From the NCBI GenBank assembly GCA_965221735.1, contig OZ244910.1, positions 2,170,001 to 2,234,000 of the forward strand: DNA of 64,000 bases. Direction: 5' to 3'. A program made the translations under genes and the position numbers. This DNA comes from UBA2991 sp965221735. GTDB lineage: Bacteria > Chloroflexota > Dehalococcoidia > Tepidiformales > Tepidiformaceae. Below are positions 7,888 through 16,702 of the stretch, one piece after another (positions within the stretch are counted from its first letter, which is position 1; each line of letters opens with the position of its first letter). Below the pieces are notes generated by a model, which had not been told where the DNA came from, searched no databases, and saw only the letters and a program-made list of their open reading frames with translations.

Positions 7888-9689
7888 GAGCTACCCGCGA
7901 GCATCGCGCGTCGCGCCTCGAGGGCTGGCTCCCAGACGTCATTCCAGCCCTGTGGGAGTACCGCCCTCCCACTGGCGGACCGACCGAGCTGCTCGACGAT
8001 CGCCTCGAGGTGGTCAATGGACTCGGGGTTCTCGGACAGGGCGCGTGCGAGCAGTTCGAGGACGCCCTGCCCGGTACCAGCCGCCCAGACGCCCGCCCCA
8101 TCGCCGGTCAGGGCTGCGTCGGAGCCTATCCTCGATGCGAAGCCGATGAGGAGGGCGAGCAGTCGCAGGAACTTCTCGGGCGTGTCGATCTGCCGAGCCA
8201 GGATCTCGTCGAACCGGTCGCTAGGCGCACCTACCAGCCGCGAGCAGACGACGGTCGAGCGCTCCAGGTCCTCGCCCTCGACTGTCCGGCGCACGGTGAG
8301 GCGGAGGAACGGCGTGAGATCGGCGGGTTCGCGGGGCGCGAACTCGAAATCCACGGGCTCGGCGGAACGGAGGGGGCGGGTCTCGTTCGGGCGATTGTGG
8401 GGGCCAATCGAGGCCTTGGCGCCCTCTGGGAATGGCGGCAGCCCGGCATCAGTCGTCACGCGCGGGACCCACCCGCCAGGTTCTTCACTCACGCTGGTGC
8501 GGAAGCGGCTCCCGGCAGCGATGTCGAGCAGCAGGCCCTCAAGGGCCCGCCCATCCGGATTGCTGTCGTTCTCCTCCTCGCCCTCTGATGCGACGTATGG
8601 CGTGAGCATGGCGCGGAGCGGCGTGTCGTCGCCGATCAGGGCGTCAATCCCGAACGTCCCGACCGGGCCGACGAGCTCGCACAGGAACTCGACGTTCTGG
8701 CCGAGGCCAGCGTCTGTTGCGTTGGCCGAGCCGACGAAGAGATGGGCGAGCCTCCCCCGCTCGACCACGAAGAGCTTCGCGTGGAGGCGTGTGAGGAAGG
8801 CTTGGTCGGTCTCCCCCGCTTCCTCGTCCTCCCCGGCGAGGCCCGCCGTCGGATCGAGCTCGTACACGTCCAAGCCTTCGAGTACGCCCGGCAGGACGGT
8901 ATGGAGCTCTTCGCCGCGCGACACGAGCACGGACCTCGCGTCACCCCCCGGCCCGAACAGACGCCGCAGCGCTCCCTCGCGCACGAACGGCGAGACCACC
9001 AGCACGCGCTCGCCGCTGAGGTGCTCTTCGACTTCGAACGGGCGCGACCCGGGAACCCCGATGGAGTGGAAGCGGGCCTCGCGGGCGCCCTGCGGCAAGT
9101 CCCACTCGACCAGCCGCAGCTCGTCGGCGAGCGACGCCAGGGCAGCACGGCGCTCGGCCGGCAGCGGCGTCACCGCCAGGTCGGGTAGCGACTCGATGAA
9201 GTGCGAGAGCGGCGCGTTCCTCTCGCGCAGTTCCTCACCCGGACTCCCGTCGAGCCAGAGGATCGTGTCCCAGCTGCGGTCGGCGGTGAGGTTGCGGGAG
9301 AGCACGAGGAGCCGGTAGGAGGGGCTCCGCGACTGATCGACGAATCGAAGGACCCAGACCTTGGGATGGAAGATGTGGCCCGGGCGTGGTCGCCTCACGT
9401 CGTGGACGACGTCCTCAAGCAGCGCGAGCAGGTCCGACGGCCACTGCCTGTCGCTGATGGCGCCTGCCTGGCAGAAGACGTCGAAGCGTGCGCTCATCTC
9501 GCGCAGCGCCTGCATGACCTCGACGGGGTCGGGCTGCTCCTCGAAGCGGAAGCCGGCGAACGCGAGCGGGACCATCAAGGCCGACTCGAGGTCAAGCGTG
9601 AACGTCGTGGCAACTGCGTGGTCGAGTGAGTGCCCCGGAGGAGGCCTCAACGCGTCGAGGAGGAGGGCGCGGCTGTCAGGTGCCAGCAT
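7884..9689 (-). CDS. Phospholipase D-like (putative nuclease) protein
   Basis: 601 residues with two HxK half-sites of the PLD superfamily. The first is HPKVWVLRF (H108, K110), followed by LSRNLTAD. The second is RLHAKLFVVE (H303, K305), followed by LFVGSANATDAGLG (S321, N323). PLD-type proteins with both half-sites in one chain can act as nucleases without a metal. The start at 9689 (MLAPDSRALLLDAL) is preferred because family-like sequence begins there; the longer frame would run far into the upstream gene. It overlaps DUF6361 by 14 bp and the helicase by 4 bp. The C-terminal ~250 residues show no known domain. It is probably the effector of this cassette. Confidence 0.85.
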   Translation of the reverse strand: MLAPDSRALLLDALRPPPGHSLDHAVATTFTLDLESALMVPLAFAGFRFEEQPDPVEVMQALREMSARFDVFCQAGAISDRQWPSDLLALLEDVVHDVRRPRPGHIFHPKVWVLRFVDQSRSPSYRLLVLSRNLTADRSWDTILWLDGSPGEELRERNAPLSHFIESLPDLAVTPLPAERRAALASLADELRLVEWDLPQGAREARFHSIGVPGSRPFEVEEHLSGERVLVVSPFVREGALRRLFGPGGDARSVLVSRGEELHTVLPGVLEGLDVYELDPTAGLAGEDEEAGETDQAFLTRLHAKLFVVERGRLAHLFVGSANATDAGLGQNVEFLCELVGPVGTFGIDALIGDDTPLRAMLTPYVASEGEEENDSNPDGRALEGLLLDIAAGSRFRTSVSEEPGGWVPRVTTDAGLPPFPEGAKASIGPHNRPNETRPLRSAEPVDFEFAPREPADLTPFLRLTVRRTVEGEDLERSTVVCSRLVGAPSDRFDEILARQIDTPEKFLRLLALLIGFASRIGSDAALTGDGAGVWAAGTGQGVLELLARALSENPESIDHLEAIVEQLGRSASGRAVLPQGWNDVWEPALEARRAMLAGSS

Positions 9690-10902
9690 GACTGCGCTCC
9701 CGACCGTCGGCGATGTCTTCCAGCAGACGCCTGATGAACGGCCAGCGGAAGTTGAGACGCCCGGTTCCTGATGCGCCGCCCCATTGCCGCATGAGCCGGT
9801 CGTTGCGGAGCCGTGCCTGGCTGCCTTTCTGGTACAACTCGCGGCGACACACCAGGTCACGGGCCTCGCGATTAGCGGCGAGTGCGGGGCCGGTCCACCC
9901 TTGCCGTATCAGTTCGAGCCAGGCGCTCACGAACGAGCGCGTACGCACGGAGACCGGCCTCGCCTGCTCCGCAGCCAGCGTCCACAGCCGGTCCAGATGC
10001 CAGTCGCTGAGGTCGCTCGCCTCGCTCTCAGTGCACCACTCATGAAGCCTATCGGTGAAGTCGTCACGGAGGCTGGCGTGTTCGTCGAGGCCAAGTGCTT
10101 CCGCGCGCTCTGCCAGGAGCAGGTTGTAGAGCAGCGAAGCCCCGTGCATCGCGAGGGCAAAGCGTCGAGCCTCGCCGAGCCCCTCAGCGATCGGTCCCGT
10201 CGCTGCCCCGGCCTCGGGATCGTCCCACGCGTACCGCGAGCTCGCCGAGGGGCGGCTCCCCCTGAGCACGAGGAATTGCAGGAGGGTATCGGGAGCGGCA
10301 TCGACGATCCGCTCGGCGAGCCAGGTTGCCTCCTCGCGAGTCAGGGCAAAGTCGCACTGCTTGAGGTCGAAGAAGCCGTCAGGGGCAGGCGGAATCGACG
10401 GAGTCCACACTGCGTCGGACCGTTCGAGGAACTCGGTCGCGTCCTCGGCAGGGCGAGCGATCTGACGGAGACCCGCGACCTGGGACATCGTCCCGTCGTG
10501 ACGCAAGATGCCGAAACGCCGCAGGCTGTTCCAGTAGATGCTCGAGGGCAGCAGCTGGACGCTGGATCCAGCGACGCGGCCGATCAGGCCTTCTTGATCG
10601 CCGCCTGCTCGCAGAGCTCCGATGAGCTCTCTTTCCCTGCCTTCGACCCACGAAGCGAGTCGCGGACCAGCGTGCCCGCGTCGCGCGCCCTCGCGGAACA
10701 GCCATGGCACGAACAGGAAGTACCGGGCACGCGTGAGGACCACGGACGTTCCCGGGAACAGCGTGTCGCTGAGGGTGTCCCGAATCCCACCGAGTCCCAG
10801 TTCGTCGCGGCTCTCGCGCTGCGAGAACGTCGCGACGATCTCCCGCGCGCGGCGCTGGTCAGCCTGGGAGTAATCGAGCCACGCGAGCACGGACGGTGTC
10901 AT
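9676..10902 (-). CDS. DUF6361 family protein
   Basis: 408 residues beginning MTPSVLAWLDYSQADQRRA, which I recognise as the DUF6361 signature (AWLD.S..D..RARE). Conserved stretches follow: LGLGGIRDTLSDTLFPGTS, then LTRARYFLFVPWLF. It is the first gene of a minus-strand operon with the PLD protein and helicase. No catalytic motif is evident and the biochemical role is unknown. Its constant linkage to a PLD protein and helicase here suggests a sensor or adaptor. Family assignment is from pattern memory, not a search. Confidence 0.75.
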   Translation of the reverse strand: MTPSVLAWLDYSQADQRRAREIVATFSQRESRDELGLGGIRDTLSDTLFPGTSVVLTRARYFLFVPWLFREGARRGHAGPRLASWVEGRERELIGALRAGGDQEGLIGRVAGSSVQLLPSSIYWNSLRRFGILRHDGTMSQVAGLRQIARPAEDATEFLERSDAVWTPSIPPAPDGFFDLKQCDFALTREEATWLAERIVDAAPDTLLQFLVLRGSRPSASSRYAWDDPEAGAATGPIAEGLGEARRFALAMHGASLLYNLLLAERAEALGLDEHASLRDDFTDRLHEWCTESEASDLSDWHLDRLWTLAAEQARPVSVRTRSFVSAWLELIRQGWTGPALAANREARDLVCRRELYQKGSQARLRNDRLMRQWGGASGTGRLNFRWPFIRRLLEDIADGRERSHAGT

Positions 10903-11317
10903 ATCGATCCGTTTCGTAACCTCCGGGGCAGGGTGGATGCGGTCGGCGCCGACCGCAAGGCCGATCTGCTCTGGAACGGTACCGGTCGGCGCTGCTGGTA
11001 GGGCGACCGCAGCCTACGCCCCCGCGGCTGGCCGCCGGTCTCGTGCCCATCGCCGAACGATCTGCACCCTCCTGCTGCTACAGGATGCTCGTGACCGCGA
11101 TCTCGCCCGCATCACGCGCCAGCACCGCCGCCCCGGCGTCCCGGCGTCCCGGCGTGACACTACATCGATGTAGTCCCGCTGGCGGGACTGCGCCCACGGT
11201 CCAGGACGGGTCTCATGTCAGCGGGCCGTACAGGGAATAGAGGCTGGTTGCAGAAAGGCAATCAGGTCCGAGAACCCCTGCGGAACAAGGGGAAACGCCC
11301 CCTACAGGAGGTCCGTC
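10903..11317. promoter_or_regulatory. Divergent control region between DUF6361 operon and 11318 gene
   Basis: 415 bases without a supported gene. The perfect palindrome ACTACATCGATGTAGT (11159-11174) runs into a second dyad, AGTCCCGC-TG-GCGGGACT (11172-11189). A dispersed repeat follows at 11244-11311 (TTGCAGAAAGGCAATC ... ACAAGGGGAAACGCCCCCTA). It ends in the strong Shine-Dalgarno AGGAGG (11306-11311) of the gene at 11318. Confidence 0.5.
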
Positions 11318-12682
11318 GTGAAGATTCATCGAGAAGGTCGCATTCCAGGGCAAGAAAAACGGAGATTGACAAAAGGCAATCGCGAACCGGAGGCCAGCGC
11401 CTGGCCCGAAACGGGTGGTGAGGAGACCGGACACGTGCGCGCAGACGACCACGAGGCCAGCGCCAGGAGCGTGGCGAGCAGGAACAGGGACCAACAGCAG
11501 CTGCTGGCGTTGCTGCAAGACCTGGTCGGCCGCGAAGGCCCAGTGAAGGCTGCAGAGGGGCTGGGCGTGACCTACCGCACGGTGATGCGTGCCATCGAGA
11601 CGCACACGCTCACGGGGCGCATGGAGGACGCCCTGAAGCGCCTCCAGCTGGAAGCCGGCGGTGCGGTGGCGGAGCGCCTGGATGTCCTCGAGCGGCGGCA
11701 GGAGCGGCTGGAAGCGGGCCTGACGGTGCTGGCCAGGGAGGTGGAGCAACGGCTGGCGGACCTCTCCATCGCGCCCGGTGAGGTGCTCGATGCCCTGCCT
11801 GCACGCGCCTCGCAGGATCAGGTGGGCAAACCGGTCGGGGCCGGACGGGAGGCGATGAACCCCCGGAAGCCGGACGGGGCGCCCGCCCTGAGGGGCGCGC
11901 CGCCGGCGCCCATCGGCCCGCCGGAGCCCGACGTCGTTACGCGGGAACCGCAGGAGGGTGAAGCGCTCCTCTTTGGCGAGGCTGCGCCCCTCATCGCGGA
12001 GTGGCGCGAGGCGCGGCAGGGACGGTGGGAGGCGGAGCGCTACATCGACTGGCTGGACACCGAGCGACGTATCTGCCAGCTGGAGATCACGCTCATCCGC
12101 GAGCACTGGTTGACGCTGCCACCGTCCACCGACTCCTGGGACGTTTTCGTCCGGGAGGCCGAGCTGGGGCTACGCGAGAGGGAGCTGCGGAGCCTGCGCG
12201 CGGCCCGGCGGCGGGAGCTGCGCGATGGCGAACCTCGGGGGCAGCCGGGAGGGCGGGGGACGCCCACCGCGGCGGGCGCGCCACCGGCGGTCATCCGCCG
12301 CCGGCGACGTGTCGACAGGTTCCCGCTCGGCCACCCCGAGGTCGTGACCGTGGAACCCATGCCGGAAGAGGAGTTCGACTATGGGGAGGCCGCGCCGCTC
12401 GTCGTCGAGTGGCGACAGGCGCGCGCGGCCTTTCACAGCCGCGGCTCGCGCCGCGTGGAGCGCGCCAGGGGCAGGGTCCGCATGTGCGAGCTCGAGCTGC
12501 TCATCGTCGGCGACCATGAGTTGACGTTGCCTCCGTGGACCTACCCGTGGGACGAATCCCGCCGCCGCGACGAGCTGCTCTGGGTGAAGGGGGCTCTGAT
12601 TGCCGCTCGCTGGGAGCTGGTGCAGGCGCTGTTCTGGCGGTGGGTGCGGCGCGTGCTCACGCTGGGGCTGTGGCGAAACTAG
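11318..12682 (+). CDS. HTH/coiled-coil hypothetical protein with internal duplication
   Basis: 454 residues. The GTG start is fixed by AGGAGG six bases upstream. After a basic N-terminus, about residues 55-90 resemble a helix-turn-helix (VKAAEGLGVTYRTVMRAIE), followed by a predicted coiled coil (RLDVLERRQERLEAGLTVLAREVEQRL). The C-terminal half holds two diverged copies of one ~85-residue unit. Copy one runs from LFGEAAPLIAEWREARQ to LTLPPSTDSWD; copy two from DYGEAAPLVVEWRQARA to LTLPPWTYPWD. It ends in a hydrophobic tail (LVQALFWRWVRRVLTLGLW). No named family recognised. It could be a regulator of the island, given the palindrome and repeats upstream, but that is inference. Confidence 0.75.
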   Translation: MKIHREGRIPGQEKRRLTKGNREPEASAWPETGGEETGHVRADDHEASARSVASRNRDQQQLLALLQDLVGREGPVKAAEGLGVTYRTVMRAIETHTLTGRMEDALKRLQLEAGGAVAERLDVLERRQERLEAGLTVLAREVEQRLADLSIAPGEVLDALPARASQDQVGKPVGAGREAMNPRKPDGAPALRGAPPAPIGPPEPDVVTREPQEGEALLFGEAAPLIAEWREARQGRWEAERYIDWLDTERRICQLEITLIREHWLTLPPSTDSWDVFVREAELGLRERELRSLRAARRRELRDGEPRGQPGGRGTPTAAGAPPAVIRRRRRVDRFPLGHPEVVTVEPMPEEEFDYGEAAPLVVEWRQARAAFHSRGSRRVERARGRVRMCELELLIVGDHELTLPPWTYPWDESRRRDELLWVKGALIAARWELVQALFWRWVRRVLTLGLWRN

Positions 12683-12766
12683 CCAGACCCAGGGTGACCG
12701 GAGACTCTTGGGCGGAGCGCGAAACTCGCGCACCGGGTGGGGCGCGGCCGATTGAGTGTGGGAAGC

Positions 12767-12789
12767 GGGGGACCTCTAGGTCCCCCCCT
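12767..12789 (+). terminator. GC-rich hairpin after the 11318 gene
   Basis: GGGGGACC-TCTA-GGTCCCCC forms an 8-bp stem with a 4-base loop about 85 bases after the stop at 12682. No T-run follows, so intrinsic termination is uncertain. It abuts the 41-nt direct repeat. Confidence 0.35.
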
Positions 12790-12824
12790 GCAGGGTCTGC
12801 CGTTTGCCGGGGCGGATGTGATGT
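12784..12824 (+). repeat. 41-nt direct repeat, left copy
   Basis: Begins CCCCCTGCAGGGTCTGCCGT and matches 17187-17227 at about 37 of 41 positions, in the same orientation. The pair brackets the dual-OB/DUF488/UvrD module and may mark its insertion or exchange as a unit. Confidence 0.6.
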
Positions 12825-12892
12825 GGGTGGGTACTAAGGACATCGCCTCTGCCTTCGGTGGCAGCGTGAGAGCACCGGGAGGGAGCTACAGG

Positions 12893-13579
12893 CTATGGGT
12901 CCAATGCGATCACTCCAGCTACTAGCTTGAAGTGATTTCCCTCGAAATTGCCCCCAAGACTAACGGTAAGGAAGAGCCGTCGATCATCCTCGATGCCTAC
13001 TGCTGAGTTCGGGTGAAGGGAGTTCAAAGGCGCTTCCCTCAGTGCCTCCATCGCCCTCGGTACGAACTCCGGGTCCGTCACACCAAGGTCGAACGAATGC
13101 CAGTCCATGTCGAGGTGACAACGGAGGCGCCGACTTCCCCGGATGTTCGCCCTGACCTGCCAGCGAACCGAATCGGGCTCAACCAGAGCAAGTGATGCCG
13201 CGATAGGGCTCTCCTCAAGATCTCCATGGGCGACCCTATCCTCATGGCTTCCATCGAGACCCCTTTCGAGGAGGGGAGGACGAACCTCAAGGAGCGCCTC
13301 GACCTCCTGTCTCACGTTGGGAAGGGGGCGCTCCCTGGGGTCCGAGAAGCCTTGGGGACCGAGGAGCACGTTTTCGGGTTGGCCCGTGATGGGGACCGGC
13401 AAACCCAAGTCCACATCCACGACATGCAACAGACGGAAGTGTTGACAACGGTCCGTGGGTACTGCGTTTCCTTCCCTATCTGGCACAGGTCGCACCCAGC
13501 CACGGCCGGGTACTACTCCAGCAACGCAGCGAGCACCTTCCCTCCATGAGTTTGCGAGGCACAGGAATTCGGCCATCAC
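12893..13579 (-). CDS. Dual OB-fold domain protein
   Basis: 228 residues beginning MMAEFLCLANSWREGARCVAGVVPGRGWVRPVPDREG. The (I/L)CLANS...GRC(V/I)AG...W(I/V)RPV pattern is that of dual-OB-containing proteins found beside DUF488 genes. A middle segment (FRLLHVVDVDLGLPVP) and a beta-rich C-terminus (RLFLTVSLGGNFEGNHFKLVAGVI) fit OB folds. It is the last gene of a three-gene minus-strand operon; its start overlaps the stop of the shorter DUF488 gene by 4 bp. OB folds often bind nucleic acid. Its actual role is unknown. Family assignment is from memory of the N-terminal motif. Confidence 0.65.
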   Translation of the reverse strand: MMAEFLCLANSWREGARCVAGVVPGRGWVRPVPDREGNAVPTDRCQHFRLLHVVDVDLGLPVPITGQPENVLLGPQGFSDPRERPLPNVRQEVEALLEVRPPLLERGLDGSHEDRVAHGDLEESPIAASLALVEPDSVRWQVRANIRGSRRLRCHLDMDWHSFDLGVTDPEFVPRAMEALREAPLNSLHPNSAVGIEDDRRLFLTVSLGGNFEGNHFKLVAGVIALDP

Positions 13580-14016
13580 AGATGCTCGATTTGGAGTTCC
13601 GGGGTCGCTGTCTGTAGGCCCTCAGCAACTAGCCTCCGGTGGCAGTGCTCAGGCGTGTCCTCGCTGCAGAGGAAGCATGGGCTTTCGGCTAGGAGCTTTC
13701 GGTCGAACTGCTCGTAGGCCTTCCGTTCATCCATCAGGCTCTTGAACCCCTCTTCATAGGCTTCCCACGTTCCACCGTGCTTCTTGAAACCGTCCAGCAA
13801 CTCCTGCGTCGGTGCGAGTTCGGGCAGGTGCAGGTACTCGATCCCGGCCAACTCCCTGGCGAAGAACGCGAGATCCTGGCTCTTCGCGAAACCCGATAGC
13901 TGCGAGCGATTATTGAGCCGAATGTCGATGAGGTGTGACACCCCCGCCGCTCGGAGCAACCTGAAGAACTGCTCGGCCGTCTTCTTCGTGAAGCCGATTG
14001 TGTAAATGGTGCTCAC
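13576..14016 (-). CDS. DUF488 family protein (short copy)
   Basis: 146 residues starting MSTIYTIGFTKKTAEQFF. DUF488 hallmarks are TIGF near the N-terminus, LIDIRLNNRSQLSGF, and the C-terminal cysteine/histidine motif CFLCSEDTPEHCHRRLVAE. The conserved cysteines suggest a redox or nucleotide-related activity, but none is established. Coupled by 4-bp overlaps to the upstream DUF488 paralogue and the downstream dual-OB gene. Two different DUF488 proteins in one operon suggest they act as a pair. Confidence 0.85.
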   Translation of the reverse strand: MSTIYTIGFTKKTAEQFFRLLRAAGVSHLIDIRLNNRSQLSGFAKSQDLAFFARELAGIEYLHLPELAPTQELLDGFKKHGGTWEAYEEGFKSLMDERKAYEQFDRKLLAESPCFLCSEDTPEHCHRRLVAEGLQTATPELQIEHL

Positions 14017-14555
14017 GTCAGAGCGAGCGCTCCCTGCATGCTCTGGGGGTTCTTGCGGAGGTAGCGCCTCTGGACGCTCTCCTCCTCCTCGAACAAGCCT
14101 TGCTTCCGAAGGTGTCGGAGGATGACCCCCTGCTCACCAAGGGTCTTTCCGATTAGCAACCGCCTATGGCACTGGATCGGATCCTCTTCCGAACAGAGCA
14201 GGCAGACCACGCGGTCCTTGGCCAGCCTCAGCACGTTCTCGATTCCGGCAACGTAGGACGGAGCTCGTGCGATCGCCTCGTAGTCAACGGTTCCGTCACG
14301 ACGGTAGAACTTCCGGTCCGACGGCTTCCCCCCGAGCGAGTCGCCCATGTAGTGGTACTCGAACGAGGATTCCCGCACCGCATCCCTCAGGGATTCGCGG
14401 CCAAAGTGCGGTACCCAGCGGCTATACGGGCTTGAGCGCGTGTCAACGAGGACCTCGATGCCCTGCCCTCCAACGAGGTCGATGAACTCATGGAGGCCCA
14501 TGTTGCTGTGGCCGACCGTCAGAATCGTGAAGGGCTTCTTGCTCGCCTGGGGCAT
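14013..14555 (-). CDS. DUF488 family protein (long copy)
   Basis: 180 residues from the ATG at 14555 (MPQASKKPFTILTVGHSN); an in-frame ATG six codons earlier (14573) is possible. DUF488 motifs are TVGHSN, LVDTRSSPYSRWVPHF, and VCLLCSEEDPIQCHRRLLIG. First gene of the DUF488-DUF488-dual-OB operon, and divergent from the UvrD-like helicase at 14733, with which it shares a ~180-base promoter region. Paralogous to the next gene but belongs to the longer DUF488 subtype. Confidence 0.85.
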   Translation of the reverse strand: MPQASKKPFTILTVGHSNMGLHEFIDLVGGQGIEVLVDTRSSPYSRWVPHFGRESLRDAVRESSFEYHYMGDSLGGKPSDRKFYRRDGTVDYEAIARAPSYVAGIENVLRLAKDRVVCLLCSEEDPIQCHRRLLIGKTLGEQGVILRHLRKQGLFEEEESVQRRYLRKNPQSMQGALALT

Positions 14556-14732
14556 CCTGGCTCTGCTCCGCACCTAGTCTACACTTCCTCGCCAATGCCT
14601 CGGCTCACGTATCCTTCCCCGCCGACGGGAACGACGCGCGTCGACTCAGCCGTACCCCTTAGTAGAGATCAGGCGGCCGCCAACTAATAAGGGTCGTCAG
14701 ACCGGAATTGAAATAGAAGCACCGTGGTCAGC

Positions 14733-16346
14733 ATGAGCGGCATCCTGAGTCATCCGAAGAGTCTGCGTGTCTATGGCCCGCCCGGTTCCGGGAAGACGCG
14801 TTGGCTGGTAGCTGTTGGCAAGGGGCACGTCGAGAAGGGTGACTTCAATATCCGTGATGCCATCATCGTCTCCTTCACTCGCGCAGCGGCAGAGGACATT
14901 GGGAAGAGAATCAACCCGAACCAGAAACCAGGTCGCTACCACTGCACGATCCACGCTCTCTGCAAACGGTACTACGGGATGAATCGCGACATCGCCGACT
15001 TGAAGGTCGGGGACTTCTTCAAGAGCGAGGGGATCCCGTACACCCGGCGCTCCGTAAACCCTGAGGATCTGGCCCCCGGGGAGCAGTTGACAGCGGGCGA
15101 GGCGATGATGAGTTTCTGGAATCTCTGCCGGAATGTGGAGGTTTCGCTTGCCGAGGGCCGTCGCCGCTTTCCTCGTCCTGAGGAACTGAGCGGGTGGTGG
15201 GAAGAGTCAGGTGAAGGCGAGTTGATGGACCGCGTCTACGACCGGTACCGGCAGTGGAAGGTCGACAACGACCTGATTGACTTTACGGACATGCTGGAGA
15301 TGGCGGTCACGGACCCGCCAACCGGGAGGTGGCCGGCCCTCATTCTGGACGAGGCGCAGGACTGTTCGCCGCTCCAGTGGCGGGTCATTCACTTGTTCGC
15401 GCAGTGCGCCGACAGGCTCTACGTGGCTGGCGATGACGACCAGGCCATCTACGAGTTCAACGGGGCAACTCCTGCCGAATTCCTCAATGCTGGAGTATCG
15501 AAGGACCGAGTGCTCGAAGTGAACCACCGCTCCGGCCACAGGCTCGTTGCGTACACGCAGGCATTCATTCGACGGAACGGCCAGCGAAGAGAGAAGGGCA
15601 TCAAGGCCGCGAGGCGGGGCGGCATTGTGGACTTCTCGGGTGCCCGCGTATTCGATCCCTCGACCGCTCTAGAGATAGAAGAGTCGACTTTCATCCTCGG
15701 AAGGGCGCACTACCTCACGGAGCCGTTTGCAGAGGCGCTTTCCGAGGCGGGGTTCCCCTTTGTGGACCGCAGGCGCAGGTACAGCGGTGTGGATCGGCTT
15801 CATGCGCCGGCCTACGGGCGTTATCTCCGCTTCTGCGATGGTGAGCGCCTGCAACTAGAAGAGTGGCTGCAGCTTCTCCCCCGCCTCTCCTCGACTCGTC
15901 CCTGGCTTGAGCCTGGTGCGAGAGCCTCCATACAGGCCAGGTCGTCGACGGAGAGGGAGCGGACACTGGTCACAAAGGACGACCTCCTCTCGTACGGGGC
16001 CACAGCGACGCTGCTGGAGGCCATGAGTAACGGCTCCCCGCCGCCGTTGCGGGGGGTAGACCGGAAGCAGATGGACTACTACCGCAAGGTGGCGACGAAA
16101 CATGGGGTGGGGTTCCTAGACCAGGAGAAGGCTGCCACGGTGTGCCGACTGGGTACCATTCACAGCGTGAAGGGGCTTGAGGCCGACCATGTGGTTCTCT
16201 GTTCCGGCATGCCACCGCGAACGGTGGAGATGCTTGACCGAGAGGCGGAGCGGCGAGTGTTCTATGTGGGGATGACCCGAGCTCGAGAGCGCCTGACTCT
16301 CGCCAAGTCAACCGGCGTCAAGAAACAGTGGGAAGACATCCTTTGA
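14733..16346 (+). CDS. UvrD/Rep-type superfamily 1 helicase
   Basis: 537 residues. Walker A is GPPGSGKT (near residue 15), then IIVSFTRAAAED (motif Ia). Walker B is LILDEAQDCSPLQW, motif III is LYVAGDDDQAIYEFNGA, motif V is TIHSVKGLEADHVVL, and motif VI is VFYVGMTRARERLTLAKS. This is a minimal UvrD without nuclease domains, about 200 residues shorter than UvrD or PcrA. The ATG at 14733 is preferred over a GTG three codons earlier. It lies between the 41-nt direct repeats together with the divergent DUF488 operon, so it may be a functional partner. An ATP-driven 3'-5' DNA translocase is the expected activity. Confidence 0.9.
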   Translation: MSGILSHPKSLRVYGPPGSGKTRWLVAVGKGHVEKGDFNIRDAIIVSFTRAAAEDIGKRINPNQKPGRYHCTIHALCKRYYGMNRDIADLKVGDFFKSEGIPYTRRSVNPEDLAPGEQLTAGEAMMSFWNLCRNVEVSLAEGRRRFPRPEELSGWWEESGEGELMDRVYDRYRQWKVDNDLIDFTDMLEMAVTDPPTGRWPALILDEAQDCSPLQWRVIHLFAQCADRLYVAGDDDQAIYEFNGATPAEFLNAGVSKDRVLEVNHRSGHRLVAYTQAFIRRNGQRREKGIKAARRGGIVDFSGARVFDPSTALEIEESTFILGRAHYLTEPFAEALSEAGFPFVDRRRRYSGVDRLHAPAYGRYLRFCDGERLQLEEWLQLLPRLSSTRPWLEPGARASIQARSSTERERTLVTKDDLLSYGATATLLEAMSNGSPPPLRGVDRKQMDYYRKVATKHGVGFLDQEKAATVCRLGTIHSVKGLEADHVVLCSGMPPRTVEMLDREAERRVFYVGMTRARERLTLAKSTGVKKQWEDIL

Positions 16347-16459
16347 AACCTCCGTTGGGGGGAGCGAGTTGGCTCCGCGGGCGGTTGTGAGGGTGTCGCT
16401 GGAGAGGGTTGCGGCCAAGAGGGCGAGGCTCAGAGTAGCGATGCAGCGTTGGCGAATGG

Positions 16460-16702
16460 TCACCCCCCGTGTCGCCAGGCAACGTGGGTGACGGCCTTCG
16501 CGAGGGCAGCGCCGAGGCTGCAGCAGCCATCCTGGTCGATCCCCTCGCGGGCCGTCTCGCAGACCGAGCACATCTGCGCGTGGACGTAGTAGGCGGCTCG
16601 GGCGTAGTTGAAGCAACTCGCCTGCATCGCCAGGAGGGCGTCCAACTCTGGATCGGGCGACGGCTTGCCGGAAAGCTCGTGGTCGGGGCCGGGAAGCGTC
16701 AT
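16460..16702 (-). CDS. Small cysteine-containing hypothetical protein
   Basis: 80 residues, MTLPGPDHELSGKPSPDPEL at the N-terminus, then a helical, alanine-rich stretch with CSVC and DGCC. No family recognised. The residue composition is protein-like, unlike the arginine/proline-rich alternative frames. The ATG overlaps the stop of a possible upstream frame (16699-17046) by 4 bp. Convergent with the UvrD-like gene. Confidence 0.5.
   Translation of the reverse strand: MTLPGPDHELSGKPSPDPELDALLAMQASCFNYARAAYYVHAQMCSVCETAREGIDQDGCCSLGAALAKAVTHVAWRHGG

Noticed and set aside
7884..9689. DrmC of the DISARM-like operon
   Set aside because: It is about 600 residues, lies 12 kb away and is coupled to a different helicase and DUF6361, so it belongs to a separate cassette.
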